From: Massilia antarctica
GTDB taxonomy: Bacteria; Pseudomonadota; Gammaproteobacteria; Burkholderiales; Burkholderiaceae_D
DNA: 64,000 nucleotides
Reading direction: 5' to 3'
Assembly: GCF_015689335.1 (NCBI RefSeq)
Contig: NZ_CP065053.1
Span: 7,254,001-7,318,000, forward strand
Below are positions 27,459 through 36,354 of the stretch, one piece after another. A program made the position numbers and the translations under genes. Within the stretch, counting starts at the first letter, position 1; each line of letters begins with the position of its first letter. Under the pieces are notes generated by a model, which ran no database searches, had not been told where the DNA came from, and saw only the letters and a program-made list of their open reading frames with translations.

Positions 27459-28757
27459 TCAGTGATGTGAGGATTTTCGGGCAGCCATCACACCGGCGAC
27501 GGTGTAGAAGGAGCCAAAGACCACAATTCTATCATTCTCCCCGGCTCGACTCATTGCATTTGCAAAAGCCAGGGCCGGATCGGCGAAGGTAGTGACGCTG
27601 CGTTCGCCCGGTTTGGCGTCGCCCGGCGCCAGCGCGGCCAGGGTCGCGGCCAGCGCTTCCGGGGCGGCCGCACGCGGCGATGGCAGGTTGGCCACGCACC
27701 AGTGGTCGACATATTGCGCCATCGGGGCGATCACGCCTTCGATATCCTTGTCCTGCATGATGCCGAAAACGGCATAGGTGTAGGGATGGAAGCCCATGTT
27801 GCCCAGGTTCTGGGCCAGGGCCGACGCCGCGTGCGGGTTGTGGGCGACGTCGAGGATGACGGTCGGGCGTCCCGGCAGCACCTGGAAGCGCCCCGGCAGC
27901 TCGACCACCACCAGCCCGGTGCGCACTTCCTGCGCGCCCACCGGCAGTTCCAGGCGCAGCACTTCGAGCGCGGCCAGTGCGGCCGAGGCATTGAGCAGCT
28001 GGTTGGCCCCGCGCAGGCTCGGGTAGGCCAGCGAATTGCGGCGCTGTTCGCGCCCGCCGTAGTTCCACTGCTGCTTGTCGCCCGAATAATTGAAGTCGCG
28101 CCCCAGCAGCCACAGGTCGGCACCAATGGCTTCGGCGTGCGCGATCAGGGATGGCGGCGGCACCGGGTCGCTGCAGATGGCTGCTTTGCCCGGCCGGAAA
28201 ATGCCGGCCTTTTCGAAGCCGATCTCCTCACGCGTGGTGCCGAGGAAGTCGGTGTGGTCGATATCGATCGAGGTGACGATGGACACGTCGGCATCGATCA
28301 CGTTGACCGCGTCCAGGCGCCCGCCCAGGCCCACTTCCAGGATCGCCACGTCCAGCGCTGATCCGGCCAGCAGGTGCATGATGGCCAGGGTGGTGAATTC
28401 GAAATACGTCAGGTCGGTCTCGCCGCGCTGCGCTTCGACCGCGTTGAAGCTGGCGATGAGGGCCGCGTCGGACGCCATCTCGCCATTGATGCGGGCGCGC
28501 TCGTTAAAGTCGAGGAAGTGCGGCTTGACGTACAGGCCCACCTTGTAGCCGGCGCGCAGCAGGATCGCCTCTAACATCGAGCAGGTCGAGCCCTTGCCGT
28601 TGGTGCCGGCCACCATGATGACCGGGCAGTTGAACGCGAGACCCAAGCGTTCCTTGACTTGGCGCACGCGGTCCAGACCCATGTTGATGTGGACTTCGGC
28701 GTGGCGCGATTCGAGCAGGGCCAGCCAGTCGGGCAAGGTGGTGGGGAGAGTGGACAT
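27459..28757 (-). CDS. folC: Bifunctional folylpolyglutamate synthase / dihydrofolate synthase
   Basis: 432 residues from ATG 28757 (MSTLPTTLPDWLALLESRH); an in-frame extension to 28802 is unlikely. The Mur-ligase-like P-loop VAGTNGKGSTCSML, EVGLGGRLDAVN and IDHTDFLGTTREEIGFEKAGI are diagnostic, and DVAHNPHAA marks the C-terminal domain. It adds glutamate to dihydropteroate and to folates. It lies between accD and the SPOR gene in the conserved order. Confidence 0.96.
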   Translation of the reverse strand: MSTLPTTLPDWLALLESRHAEVHINMGLDRVRQVKERLGLAFNCPVIMVAGTNGKGSTCSMLEAILLRAGYKVGLYVKPHFLDFNERARINGEMASDAALIASFNAVEAQRGETDLTYFEFTTLAIMHLLAGSALDVAILEVGLGGRLDAVNVIDADVSIVTSIDIDHTDFLGTTREEIGFEKAGIFRPGKAAICSDPVPPPSLIAHAEAIGADLWLLGRDFNYSGDKQQWNYGGREQRRNSLAYPSLRGANQLLNASAALAALEVLRLELPVGAQEVRTGLVVVELPGRFQVLPGRPTVILDVAHNPHAASALAQNLGNMGFHPYTYAVFGIMQDKDIEGVIAPMAQYVDHWCVANLPSPRAAAPEALAATLAALAPGDAKPGERSVTTFADPALAFANAMSRAGENDRIVVFGSFYTVAGVMAARKSSHH

Positions 28758-28868
28758 GAAAAGACCCTGTAAAAACAACGGCGGCTCATGGAAGCCGGGC
28801 ACGCATGCCCGTCCGCCATGAACCGCGATAAATCGAGACGACTAGCGCGAGCTAATCAGAATAGACGA

Positions 28869-29741
28869 TCAGGCCAGGACTTCAAGCGCCTGGTCCTGCA
28901 GCAGCGCGAGCAGGCGCGCGATTTCTTCGCGCATCTTGCGGCGGTCGACGATCATGTCGACGGCGCCCTTGGTGACCAGGAATTCGGCGCGCTGGAAGCC
29001 TTCAGGCAGCTTTTCGCGCACGGTGTTCTCGATCACGCGCGGGCCGGCAAAGCCGATCAACGCTTTCGGCTCGGCGATGACCACGTCGCCCATGAAGGCG
29101 AACGAAGCCGACACGCCGCCCATGGTCGGGTCGGTCAGCACGCTGATGAAGGGCAGCTTTTTCTCGGACAGCTTGGTCAGCATGGCCGTGGTTTTCGCCA
29201 TTTGCATCAGCGACAGCAAGCCTTCCTGCATGCGCGCGCCGCCGGTGGCGGTGATGCAGATGAACGGCACTTTCTGTTCGAGCGCGATCTGGGCGCCACG
29301 CACGAAGCGCTCGCCGACCACGGAACCCATGGAGCCGCCCATGAATTCGAATTCGAAACAGGCCACCACCACCGGCAAGCTCATGATGGCGCCGCCCATG
29401 ACGATCAGCGCATCGGTCTCGCCGGTCGCTTCCATCGCCGCTTTCAGGCGGTCGGGGTATTTTTTGCTGTCTTTGAACTTGAGCGTATCGACCGGCAGGG
29501 TTTCCTGGCCGATTTCATAGCGGCCGCCTTCGTCGAGCAGGCCATCGAGGCGCTCGCGGGCGCGGATGCGCATGTGGTGGCTGCATTTCGGGCAGACGTG
29601 GAGATTCGATTCGAGGTCGGTACGGTACAGGACGGCTTCGCAGGAGGGGCACTTGACCCACAGGCCTTCGGGCATGGTCTTGCGCGCGGCAGCGTCGGAA
29701 CGCTGGATTCGTGGGGGCAGTAGTTTCTCTAACCAACTCAT
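28869..29741 (-). CDS. accD: Acetyl-CoA carboxylase carboxyltransferase subunit beta
   Basis: 290 residues. An N-terminal zinc ribbon uses Cys31, Cys34, Cys50 and Cys53 (KCPSCEAV and VCPKCSHH). The crotonase-like carboxyltransferase core has [20 protein letters not shown] and [18 protein letters not shown]. With AccA it transfers CO2 from biotin to acetyl-CoA to make malonyl-CoA for fatty acids. A strong ribosome site (AAGGAGA) precedes the ATG. Normally trpA lies directly upstream; here two foreign genes intervene. Confidence 0.97.
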   Translation of the reverse strand: MSWLEKLLPPRIQRSDAAARKTMPEGLWVKCPSCEAVLYRTDLESNLHVCPKCSHHMRIRARERLDGLLDEGGRYEIGQETLPVDTLKFKDSKKYPDRLKAAMEATGETDALIVMGGAIMSLPVVVACFEFEFMGGSMGSVVGERFVRGAQIALEQKVPFICITATGGARMQEGLLSLMQMAKTTAMLTKLSEKKLPFISVLTDPTMGGVSASFAFMGDVVIAEPKALIGFAGPRVIENTVREKLPEGFQRAEFLVTKGAVDMIVDRRKMREEIARLLALLQDQALEVLA

Positions 29742-29926
29742 ACATTCTCCTTCTGCGGCATCTTAGTGGTCGGTAGTTTAGCCGGTAAGACACTGCTTGT
29801 CGAACACAACGGAATGAAAATTGCTTTTTAAACATTCTTTTCGGTCGCGGCATGGGTGTTGGATAGTCAACTCTTCGAAGGGTTCCCCGTGCGGCGCGAC
29901 GGCGTGCGATGCGCTATGCTCCAGGC

Positions 29927-30148
29927 ATGAATCCCTTGCATCCTAAAAAATTACTGCTTTCGAAATGGACTGCGCTTGCTCCCGTGAACAAGGAAAAGCA
30001 TTTCATTGTCATCAAGGTGATCGAGCCCGAACAGCCCGGCGAGGCTGTGGAATGGGTCGATCTCGATGCCGTGCACAGCCGGCAGACGCGGCGGATCGCC
30101 TGGAAAACCTTGCGCGACGAAACGCAGTGGCGCCAGGGTTGGTTATAG
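29927..30148 (+). CDS. TIGR02450 (Trp-rich) small protein
   Basis: 73 residues from ATG 29927. It matches the pattern of this small conserved family: MNPLHPKKLLLSKWTALAP, NKEKHFIVIKV, then WKTLRDETQWRQGW. The family is of unknown function and common in gamma- and betaproteobacteria. It is divergent from accD and converges with the GH74 gene. There is no membrane segment. It and the GH74 gene separate accD from trpA. Confidence 0.8.
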   Translation: MNPLHPKKLLLSKWTALAPVNKEKHFIVIKVIEPEQPGEAVEWVDLDAVHSRQTRRIAWKTLRDETQWRQGWL

Positions 30149-30232
30149 GAAAAGCGCAACCGGATCAAGGACCCGGCTGCGTTCGGCGCTAGTGACTGCT
30201 CACTTGGCGCCTGGCTGGTGCGGAGTGAATAC

Positions 30233-32767
30233 TTACCTGGCGGCCTTGGCGCAGGCGCTGCCGCCCAGGACCGGTACCTGGGAACCGGCGCTGCCGCTGC
30301 TGCCCTGGAAGCCGAATTCGACAGTCTGACCCGGCTGGATGACCGCGTTCCAGCCCACGTTGGTCGCCGTGTAAGGGTTGCTGCCGCTCAGGACCGCGTT
30401 CCACATGCTGGCCACTTTCGAGCCATCGGAGTAGGTCCAGCTCACGCTCCAGCCGTTCATGGCGCTGGTGCCGCGGTTGGTGATCTGCACCGCACCGTTG
30501 AATCCACCCGGCCACTGGCTGCGCACCTGATAGACGCACTGGTTGACTGGCGTCGGCGTTGGCGGTTCCACCGGTGGCGGCGGATCGATCGGCGGAGGCG
30601 TGGTTCCGCCCGGCAGGCCCATGGCGATGCCGCGTCCGGCGGTGCTCATGTACACGACGCCATAACGGTTCATGTCGCCGATGACGAACTGGCCGTTGCC
30701 CGGTCCGCCGTATTGGTGGGCATCGTCGTTGACGCGCACCCAGGTGGCGCCGGTATCGACCGAGCGGTGCACGCCCTTGACACCATTGACCGTCCCCCAG
30801 ATATACACCGTCGGGAAAGTCGCGCCCGGTGCGGCGGCGCCAAAACCCACCGCGGCGGCATAGCTCACGCTGCCGATGCTGCCGAAGGTCGCGCCGGAAT
30901 CGGTCGAGCGCGCCAGACCGGCGCTCAACAAAGGCACCCACAGCTCGCCTTCGCGGTTCGGCACCGCGCGGATCACCTTGGAGCCGCCCGACTGCAAGGT
31001 CGCTTTCGGGGCGAACGAGACGCCGCCATCGGTACTGACGAACACGCGGCCGTTGTCATACGCGTAAAACTTGCGCGGGTTGACGGCATCGGCCACCGGA
31101 CGGGCGGCGGTCACGCTCAAGCCATTCACGGCGGTCCAGCTCGATCCGAAGTCGGTCGAGCGGTAGCTGGTGGCCGAATTTTCCGGACTGTGCAGCAGGA
31201 CGGTGCCGTCGGACGAGAGCGCGACCTGGCCGTTCTTGCCGTTCATGGCCGCCGTCTTTTTCCAGGTGAGGCCGGTGTCGGTCGAGTAATACATGCCCGG
31301 ATTGTCATTGCCGCCGGCGCGCGCCAGCACCGAGGTCTTGCGCGCAGCGAAATCGAGGCCGGTGGTGCTGCCGATCGATGGGGTGTGGATCGGCGCGTAG
31401 CGGGTCGGATCGGTGTGGCGGAAGCCATCGTAGTCGCCGATGGCCGACACCAGCGGTCCGCCCGGGATGCTGACCAGGTTGAGCGGCACGGTTTCTTCCA
31501 GCCCGGCCACGTTGAAGGTCCAGGTGGCCGGGGTCGCGTTGATATTGGCAGTCTTGAAAATGCCGTTACCCGACGACACCCACGCGGCCTTGGTATCGAA
31601 AGGATCGAGCTCGACCGTGCCAGCCCAGTGGATCGCCTTGTCGCCGACCCAGGACACGCCAGCGCTATCCTTGGCGAAGCCGCGGGCAATCACGTCAGTC
31701 CAGCTGGCGCCGCCGTTGGCCGAGGTGTAGATGCGGTCGCCCCAGGCGTTGCCCTGCTGCTGGTAGGTGTTGATGGTCGAGGCCACCAGATTGTTCGGAT
31801 TGTCGGGCGCCACGCTGATGCCGCTGAACGCCGAGCTGATGCCCGATGGCGTGACATTGGTCCAGGCGCCGCTGCCGACGTTGTACTTCCAGATCTGGCC
31901 GCGGTCCATCGGTTCCGGCTGGGCCCAGTGGCCGTGCGGACCGGCGCCGTTGGCGTAGGTGACGTACAGGTTGCCGTCGCTGGCGCGCGCCACGCGCTGC
32001 GGCATCAGGTCGGTCGGCGCGCCGGTGACGGGCGCGAAGGTCTTGCCGCCATCGTTGCTGCGGTACAGATTGGGAGCCACGTAGCCGAAGCGCGACACGC
32101 CGACCACGATGCGCTGGGCCGCGCCACCCACCACGCTGGCGGGATCAAGTGCGACGAAGCTGATGCCGTTTTCGTTGGGGGTGGTGGTCACATCCAGGCC
32201 ACTCACGCGGGCCCAGGTGGCGCCGCTGTCGCTACTCTTGAACAGGCCGTTGGCGCGGGTACCCACGTACAGGATGTTGCTCGAACCGGGATCGACTTGC
32301 AGGCGCTCGCCGGTCTGGCGGCCCATGCCGTTGCCGTGCGCCTTGAACAGGGCCGTCACATCGGTCTTGATAAAGGTTTTGCCGTAATCCGAGGAACGCA
32401 GGATCATGGTCTTGCCATTGCTGAAGTAGCTGATGCCGGCCAGCATGTACACCTTGGCGGGATTTTTCGGGTCGAGGGCAATCGATTCGACGCCGAGCAG
32501 GCCCGTTTCATCTTCCGACGCCCAGTCGATCAGCGGCACCCAGCGCGCGGCGGTATTGTCCCAGCGGTAAGCGCCGCCGACATCGGTGCGGGCATACGCC
32601 AGGCCTTTTTGGGTCTTGCTCGGAATCACGGCCGAGACGAAGCCACCGCCGCCCATGGCGACGCTGTTCCATTGGTAAGTTTCGGACGCGGCGGAGGCCG
32701 GTGCGGAGGCGGCGGCGCACAGGGCGCAAGCCGCTGCAATCGTCGAGAGTCGATGCATGAGAGTCAT
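30233..32767 (-). CDS. Secreted xyloglucanase: GH74 beta-propeller with C-terminal CBM2
   Basis: 844 residues from ATG 32767; ATG 32758 is an alternative, and an in-frame ATG at 32812 overlaps the operator and is unlikely. A signal peptide ends at ASAAS (about residue 27). The GH74 tandem seven-bladed propeller (about 30-735) shows repeated sialidase-like SxDxGxTW/F motifs and both expected catalytic acids: Asp62 in ARTDVGGAYR and the Asp in GDYDGFRHTD. A Pro-rich linker follows, then a CBM2 cellulose-binding module (about 750-840, CVYQVRSQWPGGFNG) with aromatic residues. It should cut xyloglucan outside the cell. It is inserted between trpA and accD. Confidence 0.93.
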   Translation of the reverse strand: MTLMHRLSTIAAACALCAAASAPASAASETYQWNSVAMGGGGFVSAVIPSKTQKGLAYARTDVGGAYRWDNTAARWVPLIDWASEDETGLLGVESIALDPKNPAKVYMLAGISYFSNGKTMILRSSDYGKTFIKTDVTALFKAHGNGMGRQTGERLQVDPGSSNILYVGTRANGLFKSSDSGATWARVSGLDVTTTPNENGISFVALDPASVVGGAAQRIVVGVSRFGYVAPNLYRSNDGGKTFAPVTGAPTDLMPQRVARASDGNLYVTYANGAGPHGHWAQPEPMDRGQIWKYNVGSGAWTNVTPSGISSAFSGISVAPDNPNNLVASTINTYQQQGNAWGDRIYTSANGGASWTDVIARGFAKDSAGVSWVGDKAIHWAGTVELDPFDTKAAWVSSGNGIFKTANINATPATWTFNVAGLEETVPLNLVSIPGGPLVSAIGDYDGFRHTDPTRYAPIHTPSIGSTTGLDFAARKTSVLARAGGNDNPGMYYSTDTGLTWKKTAAMNGKNGQVALSSDGTVLLHSPENSATSYRSTDFGSSWTAVNGLSVTAARPVADAVNPRKFYAYDNGRVFVSTDGGVSFAPKATLQSGGSKVIRAVPNREGELWVPLLSAGLARSTDSGATFGSIGSVSYAAAVGFGAAAPGATFPTVYIWGTVNGVKGVHRSVDTGATWVRVNDDAHQYGGPGNGQFVIGDMNRYGVVYMSTAGRGIAMGLPGGTTPPPIDPPPPVEPPTPTPVNQCVYQVRSQWPGGFNGAVQITNRGTSAMNGWSVSWTYSDGSKVASMWNAVLSGSNPYTATNVGWNAVIQPGQTVEFGFQGSSGSAGSQVPVLGGSACAKAAR

Positions 32768-32797
32768 GAGTTTCGCTTTTCTTGGTGGCGTTGAAAA

Positions 32798-32811
32798 TGA
32801 TAACGTTTTCA
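32798..32811. promoter_or_regulatory. LacI/GalR-type operator upstream of the xyloglucanase gene
   Basis: TGATAACGTTTTCA is a 14-bp palindrome centred on CG with one mismatched pair, the typical form of LacI-family operators. It starts 30 bases upstream of the ATG at 32767, so a bound regulator would overlap the promoter. No LacI gene is in the window. A second palindrome, CCCGTATGTACGGG, lies at 32836-32849. Confidence 0.6.
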
Positions 32812-33206
32812 CACGTTAGCGAAAGCATGCTATGCCCCGTATGTACGGGTGTCTAATCTTTATTTTGTGACAAAACCATCAAAAAGTAGATGAATTGGCA
32901 TGGTTTGCGGGCAAATTTTGCAGGCCGTAAGCAAGAGCTGATGAAGGGAGTGAAAGAAGGGCTACTGCACGAAACATGCCCTTCGATGCCACCACCTGAG
33001 ACGCGGTGGCAAAGCGCTGCGATCACCGCGCCATGCGTCATGCGTTATTGTCGGGCAGCGCGCCGGTGACGTCGGCCTCATCCGGCCTGTTTCGCGTAAC
33101 CGCAGGGTGCTCTCGGAGAATGAACATTTTAGTGCATTCGATCGATTACACCATGTCAAAGGGATGCGCGAACCATCCTTTGTCACGGGTCAAGGGGGAG
33201 AAATCC
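32812..33206. other. Long intergenic region between xyloglucanase and trpA
   Basis: About 400 bases hold the GH74 promoter region (LacI-type site and palindrome at 32836-32849) and a run without convincing coding potential. A possible small ORF with a strong ribosome site begins at its end (33207). I see no RNA gene here. Confidence 0.6.
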
Positions 33207-33353
33207 ATGACCCATTCTACCGACAGCAACTGCGCGCACGAGTCGACCTGCATCAAGCTTCTCAGCGGTCGAGCGCGCTACGAATTCCCGCGACGAAGCG
33301 CTGCACGGCCTCGACCGCCTGGTCCTTGGGCGTCGCCTCGATCTCCTGGATGA
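33207..33353 (+). CDS. Possible small ORF with strong ribosome site, overlapping the trpA 3' end
   Basis: 48 codons starting [19 protein letters not shown] after a very good Shine-Dalgarno (AAGGGGGAG, 7 bases before ATG). The last 30 codons are antisense to trpA, and their Arg/Pro-rich content looks like a reverse-strand shadow. It could be a real gene truncated by rearrangement at the trpA junction, or a chance frame. Two cysteines lie in the first 15 residues. No family is recognised. Confidence 0.3.
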   Translation: MTHSTDSNCAHESTCIKLLSGRARYEFPRRSAARPRPPGPWASPRSPG

Positions 33354-34059
33354 TGCGGCTGCCGATCACCACGGCGTCGGCCACCTGCGCCACCGCCCTG
33401 GCGGTTTCGCCATCGCGAATCCCGAAGCCCACGCCGATGGGCAGCTTGACGTGCTCGCGGATCGGCGCCAGGCGGCGCGCCACATCGTCCACATCGATAT
33501 TGCCCGCTCCCGTGACGCCCTTGAGCGACACGTAATAGCTAAAACCGCTACCGAATTTGGCCACCTGGGCGATGCGCTCCGGGGTCGACGTGGGCGCCAG
33601 CAGGAAGATCAGATCGAGCCCGTTTGCACGCATCGCCGTGGCGAATTGCTCGCACTCCTCGGGTGGATAATCGACCACGATGGCGCCATCCGCGCCCACT
33701 TCTTTCGCCCGCGTGATGAAGGCATCGGTGCCAATGCGCTCGATCGGGTTGGCATACCCCATCAGCACCACCGGCGTGCTCTGATCCGTTTTGCGGAACT
33801 CGCGCACGAAGCCAAACACGTCGCCGATGCCGACATTGAACTTGAGCGCGCGCTCGCAGGCGCGCTGGATGACCGGCCCTTCGGCCATCGGATCGGAAAA
33901 CGGCACCCCCAGTTCGAGGACGTCGGCGCCGCCGGCAACGAGGGCGTGCATCAGCGGCACGGTCATTTCCGGACCCGGGTCGCCCGCCGTGATAAAGGTA
34001 ACGAGCGCGGTTTTTTTACTGGCCGCCAAAGCGGCAAAGGTTGGTGCGATTCTGGACAT
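33262..34059 (-). CDS. trpA: Tryptophan synthase alpha subunit
   Basis: 265 residues. The TIM-barrel active site has Glu in [17 protein letters not shown] and the Asp that follows, with GVGFGIRDG and VVIGSRII at the phosphate site. It cleaves indole-3-glycerol phosphate to indole, which passes to TrpB. It lies 63 bases after trpB in the same operon. In related genomes accD follows directly; here the xyloglucanase gene does. Confidence 0.97.
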   Translation of the reverse strand: MSRIAPTFAALAASKKTALVTFITAGDPGPEMTVPLMHALVAGGADVLELGVPFSDPMAEGPVIQRACERALKFNVGIGDVFGFVREFRKTDQSTPVVLMGYANPIERIGTDAFITRAKEVGADGAIVVDYPPEECEQFATAMRANGLDLIFLLAPTSTPERIAQVAKFGSGFSYYVSLKGVTGAGNIDVDDVARRLAPIREHVKLPIGVGFGIRDGETARAVAQVADAVVIGSRIIQEIEATPKDQAVEAVQRFVAGIRSALDR

Positions 34060-34122
34060 GGCGATTCTTTCTTGGTGTGTGGTCGAAAAGGTCGGACTTC
34101 AGAAAACAACTGAATTGAAAAA

Positions 34123-35370
34123 TCAGCTGAAATCGAGTCCCATCCGCTCCGCCACCGTGTGCATGTCCTTGTCGCCGCGGCCCGACAGGTTCACCAGGAT
34201 CAGCTGGTCCTTGGGCAAGGTGGCCGCCAGCTTGGCCGCATAGGCCAGCGCGTGCGACGATTCCAGCGCCGGGATGATGCCTTCGATATGGCAGCAGTCA
34301 TGGAACGCCTGCAGCGCTTCATCGTCGGTCACCGACACGTACTGCGCCCGCCCCAGGTCCTTCAACCACGCGTGCTCCGGCCCCACGCCAGGATAATCGA
34401 GGCCCGCAGACACCGAATGCGTCTCGATGATCTGGCCGTTCTCGTCCTGCAGCAGATAGGTGCGGTTACCGTGCAACACGCCCGGAATGCCGGCCGTGAG
34501 CGACGCCGAATGCTTGCCCGAATCGAGCCCTTCGCCGGCCGCTTCCACCCCGATCAGCTTGACGTTCTTGTCGTCGATGTAAGGATAAAAAATCCCCATC
34601 GCGTTCGAGCCGCCACCGATACAGGCCAGCACGTAGTCGGGCTGGCGTCCGGTCAGTTCCGGCATCTGCACCAGGCACTCCTCGCCGATGACCGACTGGA
34701 AGTCGCGCACCATCATCGGATACGGGTGCGGACCGGCCACCGTGCCGATGATGTAGAAGGTGTTTTCGATGTTGGTGACCCAGTCGCGCATCGCTTCATT
34801 AAGCGCGTCCTTGAGCGTCTTGGAGCCCGATTCCACCGGCACCACGGTCGCACCCAGGAGCTTCATGCGGTACACATTCTGGGCTTGGCGCTTGACGTCC
34901 TCGCTGCCCATGTAGACCACACATTCGAGCCCGAAACGGGCGCAGATGGTGGCCGTAGCCACGCCGTGCTGGCCGGCGCCGGTTTCGGCGATGATGCGCG
35001 GCTTGCCCATGCGCTTGGCCAGCAGCGCCTGGCCGATCACGTTATTGATCTTGTGCGCGCCGGTGTGGTTCAAGTCTTCGCGCTTGAAGAAAATCTGCGC
35101 CCCGCCCTGCTGCTCGGACCAGCGCTTGGCGTGATAAATCGGCGAGGGACGGCCGACGAAGTGCTTGAGTTCATAGCGGAATTCGTCGAGGAACTCGGGG
35201 TCGTGGCTGTATTTGGCGTACGCCTCTTTCAGCTCGGCCAGCGCATGGCTCAGGGTTTCGGCGACAAACGAGCCGCCGTAGGGGCCAAAGTGGCCGCGCG
35301 CATCGGGCAGCTGGTAGTCGGTGGTATGGAAAATCGGGGCGGCAGGGCCGCGCGCAGGTGCGTTTTTCAT
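34123..35370 (-). CDS. trpB: Tryptophan synthase beta subunit
   Basis: 415 residues from ATG 35370; the in-frame extension up to 35472 is not family-like. The PLP lysine is in [12 protein letters not shown], with the phosphate-binding GGGSNAMG and the C-terminal SGRGDKD. It joins indole and serine to give tryptophan. The 5' region before this gene is about 310 bases and contains a candidate promoter and a Trp-Trp leader ORF, so trpBA may be regulated separately from trpF. Confidence 0.97.
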   Translation of the reverse strand: MKNAPARGPAAPIFHTTDYQLPDARGHFGPYGGSFVAETLSHALAELKEAYAKYSHDPEFLDEFRYELKHFVGRPSPIYHAKRWSEQQGGAQIFFKREDLNHTGAHKINNVIGQALLAKRMGKPRIIAETGAGQHGVATATICARFGLECVVYMGSEDVKRQAQNVYRMKLLGATVVPVESGSKTLKDALNEAMRDWVTNIENTFYIIGTVAGPHPYPMMVRDFQSVIGEECLVQMPELTGRQPDYVLACIGGGSNAMGIFYPYIDDKNVKLIGVEAAGEGLDSGKHSASLTAGIPGVLHGNRTYLLQDENGQIIETHSVSAGLDYPGVGPEHAWLKDLGRAQYVSVTDDEALQAFHDCCHIEGIIPALESSHALAYAAKLAATLPKDQLILVNLSGRGDKDMHTVAERMGLDFS

Positions 35371-35448
35371 GGGTATGCTCGCTTTCGAAGGTGATATCGG
35401 CAGGCCGGCCGCGGCCGAGAAGGCAGCGGTCCATGGCTGGCAAAACAG

Positions 35449-35465
35449 GGGGCGTGACCAGCCCC
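35449..35465 (-). terminator. Possible attenuator hairpin upstream of trpB
   Basis: GGGGC (35465-35461 on the minus strand) pairs with GCCCC (35453-35449) around a 7-base loop, and TTTT follows 3 bases on. The stem is short, so it is weak as a terminator. Its 3' arm can alternatively pair with GGGCGT at 35489-35484, just after the Trp codons. Confidence 0.35.
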
Positions 35466-35468
35466 GCG

Positions 35469-35576
35469 TCAATCGCGTTTAGTACGCCCGAGCCACCACA
35501 CAAAACGACCCGAGGCGCGCGTTCTTTTGGAATGAGAAACCAATCGCAGCCTTTCCTGCACCACCGTGGATGTCAT
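35469..35576 (-). CDS. Candidate trp leader peptide with tandem Trp codons
   Basis: An in-frame minus-strand ORF runs from ATG 35576 to TGA at 35471-35469 (35 codons); a TTG at 35543 preceded by AGGAAAGG with 6-base spacing would give 24 codons. Near the end it reads [14 protein letters not shown], with two adjacent TGG codons at 35498-35493. It is followed by a GC hairpin and T residues before trpB. This is the layout of a Trp-responsive attenuator, but there is no comparative support in this window and the pairings are inferred. Confidence 0.4.
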   Translation of the reverse strand: MTSTVVQERLRLVSHSKRTRASGRFVWWLGRTKRD

Positions 35577-35632
35577 CTGCGCGAGGGCGGAACCCCGCTG
35601 CGGGCAACTGGTAGTGCGGTATTGTTGAACGT

Positions 35633-35641
35633 ATTCTAGCA
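35633..35641 (-). promoter_or_regulatory. Extended -10 promoter element for trpBA
   Basis: TGCTAGAAT on the minus strand is a good extended -10 (TGn plus TAGAAT). Transcription would start near 35626, about 50 bases before the leader ATG and about 255 bases before trpB. No -35 hexamer is evident. Confidence 0.45.
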
Positions 35642-35643
35642 AA

Positions 35644-35668
35644 TCGGCGCCGCTTGTGGTGGCGCCGA
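35644..35668 (-). terminator. GC hairpin after trpF
   Basis: An 8-bp perfect inverted repeat (35644-35651 with 35661-35668) lies 13 bases after the trpF stop and is followed on the minus strand by ATTTG. It may end the truA-trpF transcript, although the T-run is poor. Confidence 0.5.
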
Positions 35669-35681
35669 CGCATCAGGCGAT

Positions 35682-36344
35682 TCAGGCCTGGTGATCGGCC
35701 ATCCGTACGGCAGCGCTGAAAGCGTCGATTTTGGCGGCATCCTTGATGCCCTTGGCCTGTTCGACGCCGCTGCTGATGTCGACCGCGTACGGATGCACCT
35801 GGCGCACCGCGCCGGCCACCGTGTCGACGGTCAGGCCGCCGCTCAATACCACGCGCGGGGCCAGTTCGGACGGAATCACGCTCCAGTCGAACACCTTGCC
35901 GGCGCCGCCGTAGGCGTCCACGAAGGTGTCGAGCAGCAGGCTTGAAAACAGCGGGCTGGCGGCGCGGCACAGCGCTTCTTCGGCCAGCAGGTCGGCACCC
36001 GTGGTCTCGGGACGCACGCGGAACACGCGCATGAACGGACGGCCGACGGCGGCGGCGATGGCGGCACACTGCTCCACCGTTTCATCGCCATGGAACTGCA
36101 GCTGCGCAAACGGCGCCACGGCGGCAACCGCCCTCACCTCGTCGATGCTGGCGTTGACGAACAGCGCCACCGTGGAGACGAACGGCGGCAGCGCCGACAT
36201 CAAGGCGCCGGCCTGCGCGGCCGTCACGTAGCGCGGACTTTTCGGGTAGAACACGAAGCCGAGGGCATCGGCGCCCGCGGCCACCGCCGCCTGGACGTCC
36301 TGGGGGCGGGTCAGCCCGCAAATCTTGATGCGTGTGCGTTGCAT
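35682..36344 (-). CDS. trpF: Phosphoribosylanthranilate isomerase
   Basis: 220 residues from ATG 36344 (MQRTRIKICGLTRPQDVQ); the catalytic Cys is in KICGLT and the catalytic Asp in LLLDTFVD. GFVFYPKSPRYV and LSGGLTVDTV are further TrpF signatures. It converts phosphoribosylanthranilate to the carboxyphenylamino-deoxyribulose phosphate in tryptophan synthesis. It follows truA by 10 bases and is probably co-transcribed with it, a conserved pairing. Confidence 0.96.
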   Translation of the reverse strand: MQRTRIKICGLTRPQDVQAAVAAGADALGFVFYPKSPRYVTAAQAGALMSALPPFVSTVALFVNASIDEVRAVAAVAPFAQLQFHGDETVEQCAAIAAAVGRPFMRVFRVRPETTGADLLAEEALCRAASPLFSSLLLDTFVDAYGGAGKVFDWSVIPSELAPRVVLSGGLTVDTVAGAVRQVHPYAVDISSGVEQAKGIKDAAKIDAFSAAVRMADHQA

Positions 36345-36354
36345 GAGGAAGCCT

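Larger units (their letters stand above)
35371..35681. other. trpF-trpB intergenic region with promoter, leader ORF and hairpins
   Basis: This 311-base interval is long for a gap inside a trp gene series. On the minus strand it holds, in order, a GC hairpin after trpF, an extended -10 box, a 24-35 codon frame with tandem Trp codons, and a GC hairpin followed by four T residues, then trpB. The elements are listed separately. Confidence 0.7.
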
